Shown: one piece after another, positions 1 through 8,829 of the stretch
How the letters are laid out: every line of letters begins with the position of its first letter
How positions within the stretch are numbered: the stretch's first letter is position 1
Source of the DNA: Rhodoferax sp.
GTDB taxonomy: Bacteria > Pseudomonadota > Gammaproteobacteria > Burkholderiales > Burkholderiaceae_C
Length of the DNA: 61,587 bases
NCBI GenBank assembly: GCA_013791765.1
Contig: VMTC01000077.1
Location: forward strand, 1-61,587
Direction: 5' to 3'
The notes under the pieces: generated by a model
The model's input: the letters and a program-made list of their open reading frames with translations, nothing else
Told to the model about the DNA's origin: nothing
Database searches by the model: none
Position numbers and translations under genes: made by a program

Positions 1-1
1 A

Positions 2-3000
2 TTGGGTGCGAACGTCGGCAACGATGGCGTCATTTCAGCCCAACTCGGCACGGTGGCACTTGCCGCTGGCAACGCCATCACGCTGGACGTCGCTGGTGAC
101 GGCTTGCTCAATGTCACAGTCAACGAAGGCGCCATGAACGCGCTGGCGCAAAACGGCGGCCTGATCCAGGCGGACGGCGGCCAGGTGCTGCTGACCTCGC
201 GGTCGGCCAGTGCCCTGCTGCCAAGCGCCGTGAACAACACCGGCGTGGTCCGCGCACAGACGCTGGTCACCGGTGAAGACGGCAGCATCATGCTGATGGG
301 CGACATGCAAAGCGGCACCGTGAACGTGGGCGGCACGCTCGATGCGTCGGCGCCTGTTGGTGGCAATGGTGGGTTTGTTGAAACCTCGGCGGCGTATGTG
401 AAGGTGGCGGACGATGCCAAAATTACCACGTTGGCTAGCGCCGGGAAAACCGGCACTTGGTTGATCGACCCGTTTGACTATACGGTGGCAGCCCTGGGCG
501 GTGACATCACTGGCGCCTTACTGGGCAGCAACTTGGAGTCAACGAACGTGACCCTTGAAAGTAACGGGGGCAAAGCTGGTACGGAGGGCAATGTCAACGT
601 CAACGACGCGGTGTCGTGGACCGCGACGACAACCCTGACCATGAATGCCTTCAACGACGTCAATATCAATCAGGCCATTACGGGCACTAACGGCAGCGTC
701 GTTGCCAATGCAGGCAACGATGTCAACTTGAGAGCGGCGACCAAGACGACCACTGGCATGCTCAAACTGACGGCTGTGAACGATGTGGACATCACGGCGG
801 CGACAACCATCATCACCGGCAACCTGACAGCGGTTGCGGGACACGATGTGAAGGTCAGTGCGGCCTCGTCGATCACCACTGGCGACATGATTCTCCGCGC
901 TGACAACGATGGCACGGGTCCGGGCGTGGCTGCGGGCACCGTGGCGATCACCTGCGGCAGCAATTGCCTGACCATCGGCACCGGTAACCTCAGCATTCGC
1001 TTCAATCCGGTGAGCTACGCCACTACAGGTGCTGAAATAACCGCCTATGACGCGAACCTGACCGGCGCCGGTGTGCTGGACGCCAAGGCGTGGGTGTTTG
1101 GCCTGGGCGACAACAAGATGTACGACAACACGACTGCGGCCACCATCAGCGGTCTCAGACCAGATGTCGGCGGCGTTGCGCCCCCCGTCGCATTAGGTGC
1201 CGTCAGCAACGCGAATTTTGATACCGAACATGTCGGAATTAGCAAGCCAATTACGTATAACAGCACTTTTAGCGACGCTGTGTATGCGCTGTTCGCGCCT
1301 GATACGTATGCGACTGGAACCTACCTCGCACGTGGCAATATCACGGTCAGGCCGCTCACAGTCAACGCAGTCACCGATACCCGCGTCTACAACGGCACCA
1401 CCAGCTCGGTGGGTACTCCGACGGTAGTTGACCTGCAAACCGGCGACACAATCAATGGCACCCTGACGCAGGCCTATGCCAGCAAGAACGTGCTGGGCAC
1501 CGGTCTCAGTACCCTGGTTGCCAATGGTCCCTACACCGTGGCCGATGGCAATGGCGGCAACAACTACAGCGTGACCGTTAACACGGCACCGGGCACCATT
1601 ACGCCGCTGGCGCTGGTCGGCAGCATCACGGCAAACAACAAGATGTACGACGCCAACAACTCGGCTGTGATCGCGAGCCGGACTCTGGCGACACCTATTG
1701 CAGGCGACGCGGTGAGCTACGTCGGCGGCACGGCCCTGTTCAGCGACAAGAACGTGGCCAACGGCAAGACCGTGACCGGCACCGGCCTGAGCCTGGCGGG
1801 TGCCGATGCGGGCAACTACACGGTCAACTCGACCGCCACTACCACCGCCAATATCACGCCAGCACCGCTGACGGTGACGGCGAACGACCAGAGCAAGACC
1901 TATGGCACTTTGTTCACATTCGCGGGCACCGAGTTCACCAACACCGCACTGGTTGGTGGCGAAACCATTGGCACCGTGTCACTGACCAGCGCCGGCACGC
2001 CGGCTGCGGCGCATGTGGCGGGCAGCCCGTACCCGATCATTCCTTCGGCGGCAACCGGTGGCAGCTTCGCTCCATCCAACTACACCATCACTTACGTCAA
2101 CGGCGCGATGGTGGTGAATCCAGCGCCACTGACCCTGACGGCGAACGACCAAAGCAAGGTTTACGGTACGGCGTTGCCAATCCCGGGCACGGCGTTCACC
2201 GCGACCACCTTGCAGAATTCTGACTCCATCGCCAGCGTCACCATGACCAGTGCCGGTACGCCAGCGACCGCACACGTGGCGGGCAGCCCGTATCCGATCA
2301 TCATCACGCCCGGTAGTGAAACGGGCGGCACTTTCGTGCCGACCGACTACACCATCAGCTATGTCAATGGCGCCCTGACGGTGACGCCGGCGCCGCTGAC
2401 GCTGACGGCGAACGACCAGAGCAAGGTTTACGGTACCGCGTTACCGATCCCGGGCACGGCGTTCACTTCGACCACATTGCAGAACTCTGACTCCATCGCA
2501 ACTGTCGCGATGACCAGCGCCGGCACGCCAGCGACGGCGCCCGTGGCGGGCAGCCCGTATCCGATCATCATCACAGCGGGCAGCGAAACCGGCGGCACCT
2601 TCGTGCCGACCGACTACACCGTCACCTACGTCAATGGCAAACTGGTGGTGACCCCGGTGCCTCTGACCATCACGGCGACAGATGTCACCAAGAACTACGG
2701 TGAGACGCCGATCCTGTCGGGCTTCACCACGACGCCCTTGGTAAACGGTGAAACCGTGGGCAGTGTGACCGAAACCAGCCCGGGCCAGCCGGCGACCGCG
2801 CCTGCCGGGACCACCTACCCGATCACGCCAGGCGAGGCCACTGGTGGCACCTTCACGCCGTCTAACTACACCATCGGTTATGTCGATGGGGTGTTGACGG
2901 TGTTGCAATTGCCAGTGGTCGTGCCGCCCATAGTCCCTGTCGTAGTGGTGCCACCCGTGTTGCCGTCTGACGACACGACCTGGATGCCGGTGGTGGTCCC

Positions 3001-3169
3001 TGCGGCCACGCCGCCGGAGCTGTTCACTCTGGCGCCCCCGCCGGCGCCCCCGCCAGTGGTGGTGCCACCGGTGCTGGTGGTGGAGCAGCCGCCCGTGATC
3101 TTGGCGCCGGAAACCCCGCCGGAAATCTATGTGGCACCGAAGCGTGCGCGTAAGCAAGACCGCAACTAG
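2..3169 (+). CDS. Surface exoprotein with YDG and MBG repeats, 5'-truncated
   Basis: This is the 3' part of a very large secreted protein; the frame is open at the window edge, so the true start lies upstream. About residues 1-340 are Gly/Asn/Thr/Val-rich beta-helix-like sequence, as in filamentous-haemagglutinin-type exoproteins. About 365-620 hold three YDG-like units (KMYDNTTAATISG, TRVYNGTTSSVG, KMYDANNSAVI). About 620-970 hold four MBG-type units opening with a PLTLTANDQSKVYGT-like motif. A Pro/Val-rich tail (about 975-1045) ends in basic PKRARKQDRN. Such proteins are usually exported by a two-partner (TpsB) secretion route and work in adhesion or biofilm; no TpsB gene is visible here, so it may lie upstream. 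The YDG and MBG assignments rest on recognised motifs; the precise role is unknown. Confidence 0.85.
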   Translation: MGANVGNDGVISAQLGTVALAAGNAITLDVAGDGLLNVTVNEGAMNALAQNGGLIQADGGQVLLTSRSASALLPSAVNNTGVVRAQTLVTGEDGSIMLMGDMQSGTVNVGGTLDASAPVGGNGGFVETSAAYVKVADDAKITTLASAGKTGTWLIDPFDYTVAALGGDITGALLGSNLESTNVTLESNGGKAGTEGNVNVNDAVSWTATTTLTMNAFNDVNINQAITGTNGSVVANAGNDVNLRAATKTTTGMLKLTAVNDVDITAATTIITGNLTAVAGHDVKVSAASSITTGDMILRADNDGTGPGVAAGTVAITCGSNCLTIGTGNLSIRFNPVSYATTGAEITAYDANLTGAGVLDAKAWVFGLGDNKMYDNTTAATISGLRPDVGGVAPPVALGAVSNANFDTEHVGISKPITYNSTFSDAVYALFAPDTYATGTYLARGNITVRPLTVNAVTDTRVYNGTTSSVGTPTVVDLQTGDTINGTLTQAYASKNVLGTGLSTLVANGPYTVADGNGGNNYSVTVNTAPGTITPLALVGSITANNKMYDANNSAVIASRTLATPIAGDAVSYVGGTALFSDKNVANGKTVTGTGLSLAGADAGNYTVNSTATTTANITPAPLTVTANDQSKTYGTLFTFAGTEFTNTALVGGETIGTVSLTSAGTPAAAHVAGSPYPIIPSAATGGSFAPSNYTITYVNGAMVVNPAPLTLTANDQSKVYGTALPIPGTAFTATTLQNSDSIASVTMTSAGTPATAHVAGSPYPIIITPGSETGGTFVPTDYTISYVNGALTVTPAPLTLTANDQSKVYGTALPIPGTAFTSTTLQNSDSIATVAMTSAGTPATAPVAGSPYPIIITAGSETGGTFVPTDYTVTYVNGKLVVTPVPLTITATDVTKNYGETPILSGFTTTPLVNGETVGSVTETSPGQPATAPAGTTYPITPGEATGGTFTPSNYTIGYVDGVLTVLQLPVVVPPIVPVVVVPPVLPSDDTTWMPVVVPAATPPELFTLAPPPAPPPVVVPPVLVVEQPPVILAPETPPEIYVAPKRARKQDRN
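2123..2656. repeat. Two near-identical 267-bp MBG tandem repeats
   Basis: The second and third MBG units (2123-2389 and 2390-2656) are direct nucleotide repeats with a period of 267 bp (89 codons). Differences are scattered and few, so this pair looks recently duplicated or homogenised compared with the more diverged units on either side. Such tandem repeats can expand or contract by recombination. Confidence 0.8.
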
Positions 3170-3359
3170 GTTGGAGTAGCGTGAAGGGGTTGCGCCGCGC
3201 TGCTGACGGAGGTCGGCGGCGCGCTGCAGCCCCTTGCCACGTCCCCGTTTCTGGCGCGAGACCTGGCCGGCGCCGTGCGGGTTCTTCTCCACAGAGATTG
3301 AGTCGCAGTGCTACCATGACTTACTCGGCCGTCTGCACAGGCTCTGTTAAAGAATTTCA

Positions 3360-4205
3360 ATGAAAACACGCAACATCAATATCGAACTGAAGGCGGTGCT
3401 GGCAGCACCAGTCACCCGGCGTGTCCGACCCATGCGTTGGGGTGGCCCGGCGCTGGCGCGGCTGATGTGGTTGGCTGCGTTGGGTGCGAGTTGGAGTGTG
3501 ACGCCGGCCTTGGCCCTGGATGAGGCGGCGCCGCAGGTCGTGGCGCTGGCCGCTGCGACGGCAGCAAGCGCGATTCAACCCGTCAAAAGAGTCAATTTTG
3601 AGCAGGAGCGCGCGTCTGAGGCTGCGCGCCATGTGGCTGACTGGGTCATTGACGCCCGAGACAACCGCGGCTTGCCCTTTGTGATCGTCGACAAGGTCGA
3701 TGCCAAGGTTTATGTTTTTTATGCCGACGGGCGCCTGCGTGCCACGTCGCCCGTGCTGCTGGGCTCGGCAGTTGGCGACGACTCGGTGCCCGGCATTGGC
3801 GAGAAGAAATTGGCCGACATTCGCCCCGAAGAGCGCACCACGGCGGCCGGGCGCTTTGTGGCCGACCTGGATAAAAATCTGCACGGCAAGCAAATGCTGT
3901 GGGTTGACTACGCCTCATCGCTCTCAATGCATCCGGTGGTTACCAGCAAGGCCGCCGAGCGCCGCGCTGAGCGTCTGGCGTCGTCGTCGACGCTGGATAA
4001 CCGCATCTCCTATGGCTGCATCAATGTGCCGGCTGATTTCTTCAAGACTGTGGTGAGTGCGGCTTTTACCAAGACCAGCGGCATTGTTTACGTGCTGCCC
4101 GAAACCCGTTCGCCCCAAGAAGTCTTCGGGTCTTATGACGTGCAGGAGCGCGTGCGCCTGCAAGCCCTCAAGCAAATCTCGCTGGCGCCGGGGCAGGCCA
4201 ATTAG
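3360..4205 (+). CDS. L,D-transpeptidase (YkuD family)
   Basis: The 281-residue protein has an N-terminal hydrophobic export segment (about 27-52). A YkuD-type catalytic region at about 100-250 includes SMHPV and RISYGCINV, where the Cys near residue 220 is the expected nucleophile of the SxGCxN motif and the His of SMHPV is a plausible catalytic partner. Family members form 3-3 peptidoglycan cross-links or attach proteins to peptidoglycan in the periplasm. The SYGCIN core differs slightly from the common SHGCVR form. It lies between the exoprotein and the FecR-domain gene, so a role in envelope or surface-protein attachment is possible but not shown. The ATG at 3360 follows a weak purine-rich stretch. 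Confidence 0.82.
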   Translation: MKTRNINIELKAVLAAPVTRRVRPMRWGGPALARLMWLAALGASWSVTPALALDEAAPQVVALAAATAASAIQPVKRVNFEQERASEAARHVADWVIDARDNRGLPFVIVDKVDAKVYVFYADGRLRATSPVLLGSAVGDDSVPGIGEKKLADIRPEERTTAAGRFVADLDKNLHGKQMLWVDYASSLSMHPVVTSKAAERRAERLASSSTLDNRISYGCINVPADFFKTVVSAAFTKTSGIVYVLPETRSPQEVFGSYDVQERVRLQALKQISLAPGQAN

Positions 4206-4251
4206 AAATCGGCTTAAAAAAACACCTTCAAAAAACACTTGTTAGCTTGTA

Positions 4252-4280
4252 TTGACTCTGCTCAAATGACGCGGTTTAAA
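4252..4280 (+). promoter_or_regulatory. Candidate sigma-70 promoter for the FecR-domain gene
   Basis: TTGACT at 4252-4257 is followed after 17 bp by TTTAAA at 4275-4280, about 24 bp before the proposed start. The match to -35/-10 consensus is fair (5/6 and 4/6). No transcription evidence is available. Confidence 0.4.
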
Positions 4281-4304
4281 CCACAAAATTGATGGAGCAA
4301 GGTG

Positions 4305-5093
4305 ATGAAGCTTTCAATTCGTTCGGTGATGGCATGGCTGCTGCTGGGTGTGGCGCCAATGGTCATGGCCCAGATGGCGGTGGTGCAATCAACCCGCGGG
4401 GACGCCCGGCTGCAAAGCGCAGCAGGCACCACGGCGCCGCTGGTGGCGGGGCAGCAACTGGCGGTCGGCGCGCAACTGCTCACGGGCGGCGACGGGCAGG
4501 CGGTGGTTCGCTTTGCCGATGGTCATGTGCTGGCCCTGAAAGACAACTCAAACGTCAAGATTTCCGCCTATTCTTTTGATGCGCAGCGCCCGGCAGCCTC
4601 TTCATTCGTGATGGAGTTACTGCGCGGCGGCCTGCGTTCCATTACCGGTGTGCTCGGCAGGTCCAATCCGCAGGCATTTCAGCTGCGCACTGCTACCGCC
4701 ACTATCGGCATTCGCGGCAGTGACTGGGTGGCGGCATTGCAAAACAACGCCCTTTACACCGGTGTCAACAGCGGTGGCATTGCGGTGCAGAACGCGGCCA
4801 ACAGCCTTTTGGTTAATGCCGGGCAGTTCTCCCTGACCCCCGGGGTCAGTGCGTCCCAGCTGATCACGCAGTCGCAATTGCCGGTCGGCATTTTTGGCGG
4901 CTTGCAGCAGCTCAGCCCGGCCAGCGCTGCGCTTTCGGGTCCGGCGGGTGTTGCAAACGCCAGTGTCGGCGCCATTGGTGGGATTGCGCCTGCCACATTC
5001 GCCATTGGCGCCGCGGCGGCCGCAGCGCTTGTGATCAGTGTGGGCAACAACGGCAGCACCGGCACCACGGGAACCACCAGCCCAGCCCAATAG
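4305..5093 (+). CDS. FecR-domain exported protein
   Basis: The 262-residue protein has a signal peptide ending near MVMAQ (about residue 22). A FecR-type beta domain follows (about 30-150) with AGQQLAVGAQLLTGGDGQAV and TATATIGIRGSDWVA, the latter typical of stand-alone FecR-domain proteins in betaproteobacteria. The C-terminus is low-complexity, ends in a hydrophobic Ala-rich stretch (about 222-242), and finishes with Gly/Ser/Thr. Classical FecR relays siderophore signals to a sigma factor, but these stand-alone versions often sit near large exoproteins and their function is unknown. ATG 4305 was chosen over GTG 4302 because GGAG at 4294-4297 is optimally spaced from it. Confidence 0.8.
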   Translation: MKLSIRSVMAWLLLGVAPMVMAQMAVVQSTRGDARLQSAAGTTAPLVAGQQLAVGAQLLTGGDGQAVVRFADGHVLALKDNSNVKISAYSFDAQRPAASSFVMELLRGGLRSITGVLGRSNPQAFQLRTATATIGIRGSDWVAALQNNALYTGVNSGGIAVQNAANSLLVNAGQFSLTPGVSASQLITQSQLPVGIFGGLQQLSPASAALSGPAGVANASVGAIGGIAPATFAIGAAAAAALVISVGNNGSTGTTGTTSPAQ

Positions 5094-5139
5094 CCATGTG
5101 ATGGCCGCAGGTCCCGGTGCGTCAGCCGGGTGCGCGGCC

Positions 5140-6060
5140 TCACCCGGTGTCAGTTACGCGCCCTGCGCTTGCTGCCAGCTGCAGCCAATCCAGAAAACGG
5201 TTCATCACCGGGCGCTCCTCTGGCGTCTGCGGCCTCACCAGGTAGTAAGCGCGCTCACTGGGCAGCACCTGCTCACACGCCACCACCAGTTCACCACGCG
5301 CCAGCTCGGGCTCGATCAGCAAACGCGGCACCAGCGCCACGCCCAGGCCGTGCGCGGCCGCCGCTGCCGTCATGGAAAACAGCTCAAAGCGCGGGCCCGA
5401 CAAGGCCAGCGGTGCGCTCACGCCCATGGCGTCAAACCAGCGCCGCCAGGCCTCGGTGCGGGTGCTTTGCTGCAGCAGGGGCAAGGCGGCAATGGCGGCG
5501 GGCGTCAAGCTGCTCTGGCCGGCCAGGAAATGCGGGCTGCACACCGGCACCACCTGTTCGGCCATCAGCTTGTGCGCGTGCGTGCCGGCCCACTGGCTCA
5601 CCTGCTCGGGCGTGCCGGCAAACAGCGCGGCGTCAAATACGGTGTCGGCAAACATGAAGGGGCGGGTGCTGGTTTCAATGTGCAGGCTCAGATCGGGCTG
5701 CAACTGCTTCAGCTCGGGCAGGCGCGGGATCAGCCAGCGCGTGGCAAAGGTGGGCACCGCCGCCAGGTGCAGGGTGCCGCCCGGGCCCTGGGCCGACATG
5801 GCATCTAAGGTGTCCTGCTCCAGCGCCTGCAAGCGCGGCGCCACCTGGGCAAAGTAGTCGGCGCCGCGCTCGGTCAGCAGCACGCCGTGGCGCGTGCGGC
5901 GAAACAGCGCAATGCCTAAGAAGTCTTCCAGCGCCGTGATCTGGCGCGACACCGCGCCTTGCGTGAGCGCCAGCTCCTGCGCGGCGCGCGTGTAGCTTTG
6001 CTGGCGGGCAGCGGCTTCAAAGCAGGCCAGGGCCTGGAGCGAGGGGATTTTTCTGCGCAT
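5140..6060 (-). CDS. LysR-family transcriptional regulator (GcvA-like)
   Basis: The 306-residue protein has a winged helix-turn-helix at about 1-60 (LQALACFEAAARQQSYTRAA, then LTQGAVSRQITALEDFLG) and a LysR substrate-binding domain from about 90. The sequence around TERGADYFAQVAPRLQAL and the overall length match the GcvA/AmpR branch. ATG at 6060 (MRRKIPSLQ) is preferred to a GTG 18 bp upstream because it places the DNA-binding domain at the usual N-terminal position. No divergent metabolic gene is adjacent, so the regulon cannot be inferred. The gene is convergent with the FecR-domain gene. Confidence 0.9.
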   Translation of the reverse strand: MRRKIPSLQALACFEAAARQQSYTRAAQELALTQGAVSRQITALEDFLGIALFRRTRHGVLLTERGADYFAQVAPRLQALEQDTLDAMSAQGPGGTLHLAAVPTFATRWLIPRLPELKQLQPDLSLHIETSTRPFMFADTVFDAALFAGTPEQVSQWAGTHAHKLMAEQVVPVCSPHFLAGQSSLTPAAIAALPLLQQSTRTEAWRRWFDAMGVSAPLALSGPRFELFSMTAAAAAHGLGVALVPRLLIEPELARGELVVACEQVLPSERAYYLVRPQTPEERPVMNRFLDWLQLAASAGRVTDTG

Positions 6061-6117
6061 GGTGTGCGTAATATACACAATTTATTATTCACTGTGTAAC
6101 TATTAAGCTATGCTATT

Positions 6118-6172
6118 AATAGCTAACATCGCTTTATATGCGTGGGCTAGCTTCAGTTATTTGGCTTAAATC
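6118..6172 (+). repeat. Dispersed ~55-bp repeat, copy a
   Basis: This is a divergent copy of the dispersed repeat family (AATAGCTNN...GCGTGGGCT...TTTGGCTTAAAT). It lies in the 302-bp spacer 6061-6362 between the LysR and TerC genes. That spacer also holds short tandem copies of CTATTGC around 6278-6312 and the presumed LysR promoter. Nothing else was recognised there. Confidence 0.55.
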
Positions 6173-6362
6173 AGGCGGATTTGAAATGGGCGTTTGCAAG
6201 GCAATATATTAGTAATACGCATGTCTTTGCGTGGCCAACCGCCCGTTTGTGGGTGCAGCGGGACTCGGTTGGCTGTGGCTATTGCCTATTGCTAATGCCT
6301 ATTGCCTATTGCATGACGGCTCAGATTGAATCCGGCCGATGCGGCTCCCAAGGCGTGTCAGA

Positions 6363-7103
6363 TCATGACGCTTGGACTAAACGCTTGTTGCGCGCCCGGA
6401 TGTTGAGCGCCTCCACCCCCAGCGAGAACAGCATGGCGGTGTAAACATAGGCTTTGGGCACATGCACGTCAAAGCCTTCGGCAATCAGCAAGGTGCCCAC
6501 CATGGTCAAAAAGGCCAGTGCCAGCACCTTGATGGACGGGTGCTTGTCTACAAAGTCACCGATCGGCTTGGCCGCAAACATCATGACGGCCACAGACGCC
6601 ACCACCGCAGCCACCATCACGCTAATGTGCTCCACCATGCCCACGGCGGTGATCACAGAGTCCAGCGAAAAGACGATGTCGACGATGCCAATCTGCACAA
6701 TGGTGCCCCAAAACATGTTGGCGCCGGTCTTGACGGACTCAACCCCGGCGCTGACCACCTTGGGTTCTTGCGCCTCGACTTCCATAAAAATCTCGTGCGA
6801 GGCTTTGTACAGCAGGAACAAGCCGCCGCCCAGCAAAATCAGATCGCGCCCGCTGATTTCTTCACCCATCAGCGTGACAAGTGGGCTGGTCAGCTTCATC
6901 ACCCACGCCAGGCTGAATAGCAGAGCGATGCGCGAAAACATCGCAAACCCCAGCCCGAGACGGCGCGCCAGATCGCGCTTTTCGGGGGGCAGGCGCCCGA
7001 CCAGGATGCTGATAAAAATGATGTTGTCGATACCCAGCACGATCTCCAGGGCGGCGAGCATGAAGAAGGCGATCCAGATATTCGGGTCGGAGAGTAGTTC
7101 CAT
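6363..7103 (-). CDS. TerC/YgdQ-family integral membrane protein
   Basis: The 246-residue protein has about seven hydrophobic segments. Conserved acidic motifs lie within the membrane: LEIVLGIDNIIFISILV near the N-terminus and IVDIVFSLDSVITAVG in the second half, the two-fold motif typical of TerC proteins. TerC-like proteins are linked to tellurium resistance or to metal ion (Mn2+) export during protein metalation; the substrate here is not determinable. ATG 7103 (MELLSDPNIW) was chosen because the family starts close to this motif; the extra upstream codons in the frame lack hydrophobic or conserved sequence. No clear ribosome binding site precedes it. Confidence 0.88.
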   Translation of the reverse strand: MELLSDPNIWIAFFMLAALEIVLGIDNIIFISILVGRLPPEKRDLARRLGLGFAMFSRIALLFSLAWVMKLTSPLVTLMGEEISGRDLILLGGGLFLLYKASHEIFMEVEAQEPKVVSAGVESVKTGANMFWGTIVQIGIVDIVFSLDSVITAVGMVEHISVMVAAVVASVAVMMFAAKPIGDFVDKHPSIKVLALAFLTMVGTLLIAEGFDVHVPKAYVYTAMLFSLGVEALNIRARNKRLVQAS

Positions 7104-7240
7104 AGGGGCTTTAAATAATTGAGAAAAACCCACCAGTTTACCGGGGTCGCCAGGGCCCACCCCTTGATCCGGGCTTTGAGGTCACAGCAGAGTGAAGGTC
7201 TATTCGCCCTCAACACCGGCGCCTGGCACCGCGTCAAATG

Positions 7241-7563
7241 GGGTGCGATTCAAAGTGAGTGGGCTTCAGGTCAATGGTTCTTTTCCGAAGTACTCGGGTA
7301 CGTCTATTGGATCGGGGATCGGGGCAGACATCACGGTGGTGGGGGAATCAGCCGGGCGATGCGCTTTGCTACGTGTCCCCCGCCCGCTTCGCGTTCTCCT
7401 CCTTTACCTTCGCAAAGCGTATCACCCGACTGATTCTGCGAGCGATTGGGTGCGCTGACAGGGGGAAATTCAAAAGTTGCCGGGCCGGGTTTGATGCGCT
7501 GCGCCGGGTTTGACGTGAAGCCTTGATTTCTTCAGCGTGCCACATCACTTTGAATCGCACCCC
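7241..7563. repeat. TIR element, copy 1 (MITE-like)
   Basis: A 323-bp non-coding element begins with GGGTGCGATTCAAAGTGA and ends with its reverse complement, giving an 18-bp perfect terminal inverted repeat. Inside, 7346-7369 and 7412-7435 form a 24-bp imperfect inverted repeat around a 42-nt loop. TCAAATG occurs immediately left of the element (7234-7240) and one base beyond the right end (7565-7571), a possible 7-bp target duplication. Further copies occur at 12895-13207 and 56944-57444. Open frames inside it are not conserved between copies. Confidence 0.85.
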
Positions 7564-7635
7564 TTCAAATGCCCGGCAAAGCGTGCTCGGTAAAATGCAA
7601 AGTTGTTCAACTGAGATTGTCCATTAGGGTTTGAG

Positions 7636-7893
7636 ATGATGGCGAGTGGATTTGCGAGACAGTTTGTGTGGCTGGGAGGCGTTCATAGCACCGCTATGGA
7701 CATCGAGTGCGGGCGCGACCACACCCTCAGCGGCATGATGCTGCTGCTCACCGGTCGCCTGCCCAAGGTCGCCGACACCATTCAGTGGCAAGACTGGCGG
7801 TTTGAGATCGTGGACATGGATGGCAAGACCGTTGACAAGGTGCTGGCGAGCCGCTTGTCTGATGAGTCCACCAACGCACTGGCTGCTGCGTGA
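7636..7893 (+). pseudogene. C-terminal remnant of CorC/HlyC-type transporter
   Basis: The frame encodes about 85 residues. From about residue 30 it matches the C-terminal CorC_HlyC domain of CNNM/CorC 'hemolysin' proteins (TLSGMMLLLTGRLPKVADTI, then WRFEIVDMDGKTVDKVLASR). Full proteins are about 400 residues with a DUF21 membrane domain and CBS pair, which are missing. The first 25-30 residues are not family-like. The fragment begins about 70 bp after TIR element copy 1, suggesting that a deletion or rearrangement removed the 5' part. Its stop overlaps the exoD start (GTGA), so the two were probably an operon. Whether this piece is still translated is unknown. Confidence 0.7.
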
Positions 7894-8504
7894 CACCAGC
7901 CTCAGGCGGTCGGGCGCTGTCGGTCATGCTGTGGCAATTGTCCACAGAGGCCGAGGGGGAACGAATCTCTATCGGTGACCTGCTGGCCGCGCTGGGCGAC
8001 CGGGCGACGGCGGCCCTGATGTTCATCTTTGCGTTTCCGAACGTCTTGCCCACGCCGCCTGGCACTTCCACGATTCTGGGCGCACCGCTGATCTTTCTGG
8101 CGGCGCAACTGATGCTGGGCCGGGCCCCGTGGCTGCCGGCCTTTGTGGCCAAGCGCTCGATGAGCCGCGCAGACTTTAGGCGGCTGGTCAAACGCATCGT
8201 GCCCTGGCTGGTGCGGGCCGAAAGCCTGTTGCGGCCCCGCCTGGCGCTGCTCGCCCGCCCGCCGATGGAGTACCTCATCGGCGTGCTGTCGCTCCTGCTG
8301 GCGGTGCTGCTGGTGTTGCCGATTCCTTTGGGCAACATGTTGCCGGCGCTGGCCATCAGCCTGCTGGCGCTGGGTGTGATGGAGCGCGACGGCGTGTGGG
8401 TGCTTGCCGGATTTGCCGCCGCGGTGGCAGGGGTGTCGCTGGTTTCTGGCGTGGTGTTTGCGATGGCCAAGGCCGCCGTGTATTTTTTTGCCCAGCTAGG
8501 GTAG
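7890..8504 (+). CDS. ExoD-family exopolysaccharide synthesis protein
   Basis: The 204-residue membrane protein resembles the ExoD family: an N-terminal cytosolic part (ISIGDLLAALGDRATAALMF), the signature region FAFPNVLPTPPGTSTILGAP, and three or four C-terminal transmembrane segments (LLLAVLLVLPIPLGNMLPAL, GVSLVSGVVFAMAKAAVYFF). ExoD influences exopolysaccharide production and alkaline tolerance in rhizobia; its biochemical function is unknown. The GTG start overlaps the stop of the CorC remnant by 4 bp, implying past translational coupling. An in-frame ATG at 7926 is an alternative start. Confidence 0.85.
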   Translation: MTPASGGRALSVMLWQLSTEAEGERISIGDLLAALGDRATAALMFIFAFPNVLPTPPGTSTILGAPLIFLAAQLMLGRAPWLPAFVAKRSMSRADFRRLVKRIVPWLVRAESLLRPRLALLARPPMEYLIGVLSLLLAVLLVLPIPLGNMLPALAISLLALGVMERDGVWVLAGFAAAVAGVSLVSGVVFAMAKAAVYFFAQLG

Positions 8505-8641
8505 CGACCCAAGCACTTGCGAGCGGTTTTCCTGGCCGCGGTCGGCAATCGGGCAGGGCGATGCAAGGAGCCGTTTTTCTGAGAATGATATGTAGATCAC
8601 GCACAATTAAAACTTCTACACGTCAAATTACTACTATATTT

Positions 8642-8694
8642 TGATAGCGCATAAGCGTTTATTAACGTGGGCCAATACTGAATTTATATAAAAG
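8642..8694 (+). repeat. Dispersed ~55-bp repeat, copy b
   Basis: This divergent copy (GATAGCGCATAAGCG...AACGTGGGCC...) sits in the 325-bp spacer 8505-8829. The rest of that spacer is AT-rich compared with its surroundings (8580-8760). It presumably carries the promoter of the acyl-CoA dehydrogenase gene, but no clear -35/-10 pair stands out. Confidence 0.5.
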
Positions 8695-8829
8695 CAGCGA
8701 CGAATTTCAATGCTGTTGATTCAAGCCATATATGAGCTAAGTGCATGACTTTGTGACTACAAGTCGTTTGCCATGGCCGCTGGCGTCCGCTACCATGAGG
8801 CTCCTCAGTCACTCACCCGGAGATTCCCC

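Noticed and set aside
5127-5147. CCGGGTG/CACCCGG hairpin between the FecR and LysR genes as a terminator
   Set aside because: The stem is only 7 bp, lacks a T run and overlaps the end of the LysR gene.
7192-7513. Open frames inside the TIR elements (such as those containing ALLRVPRPLRVLLL)
   Set aside because: They recur only because the DNA repeats; the frames differ in start, end and phase between copies and have no ribosome binding site.
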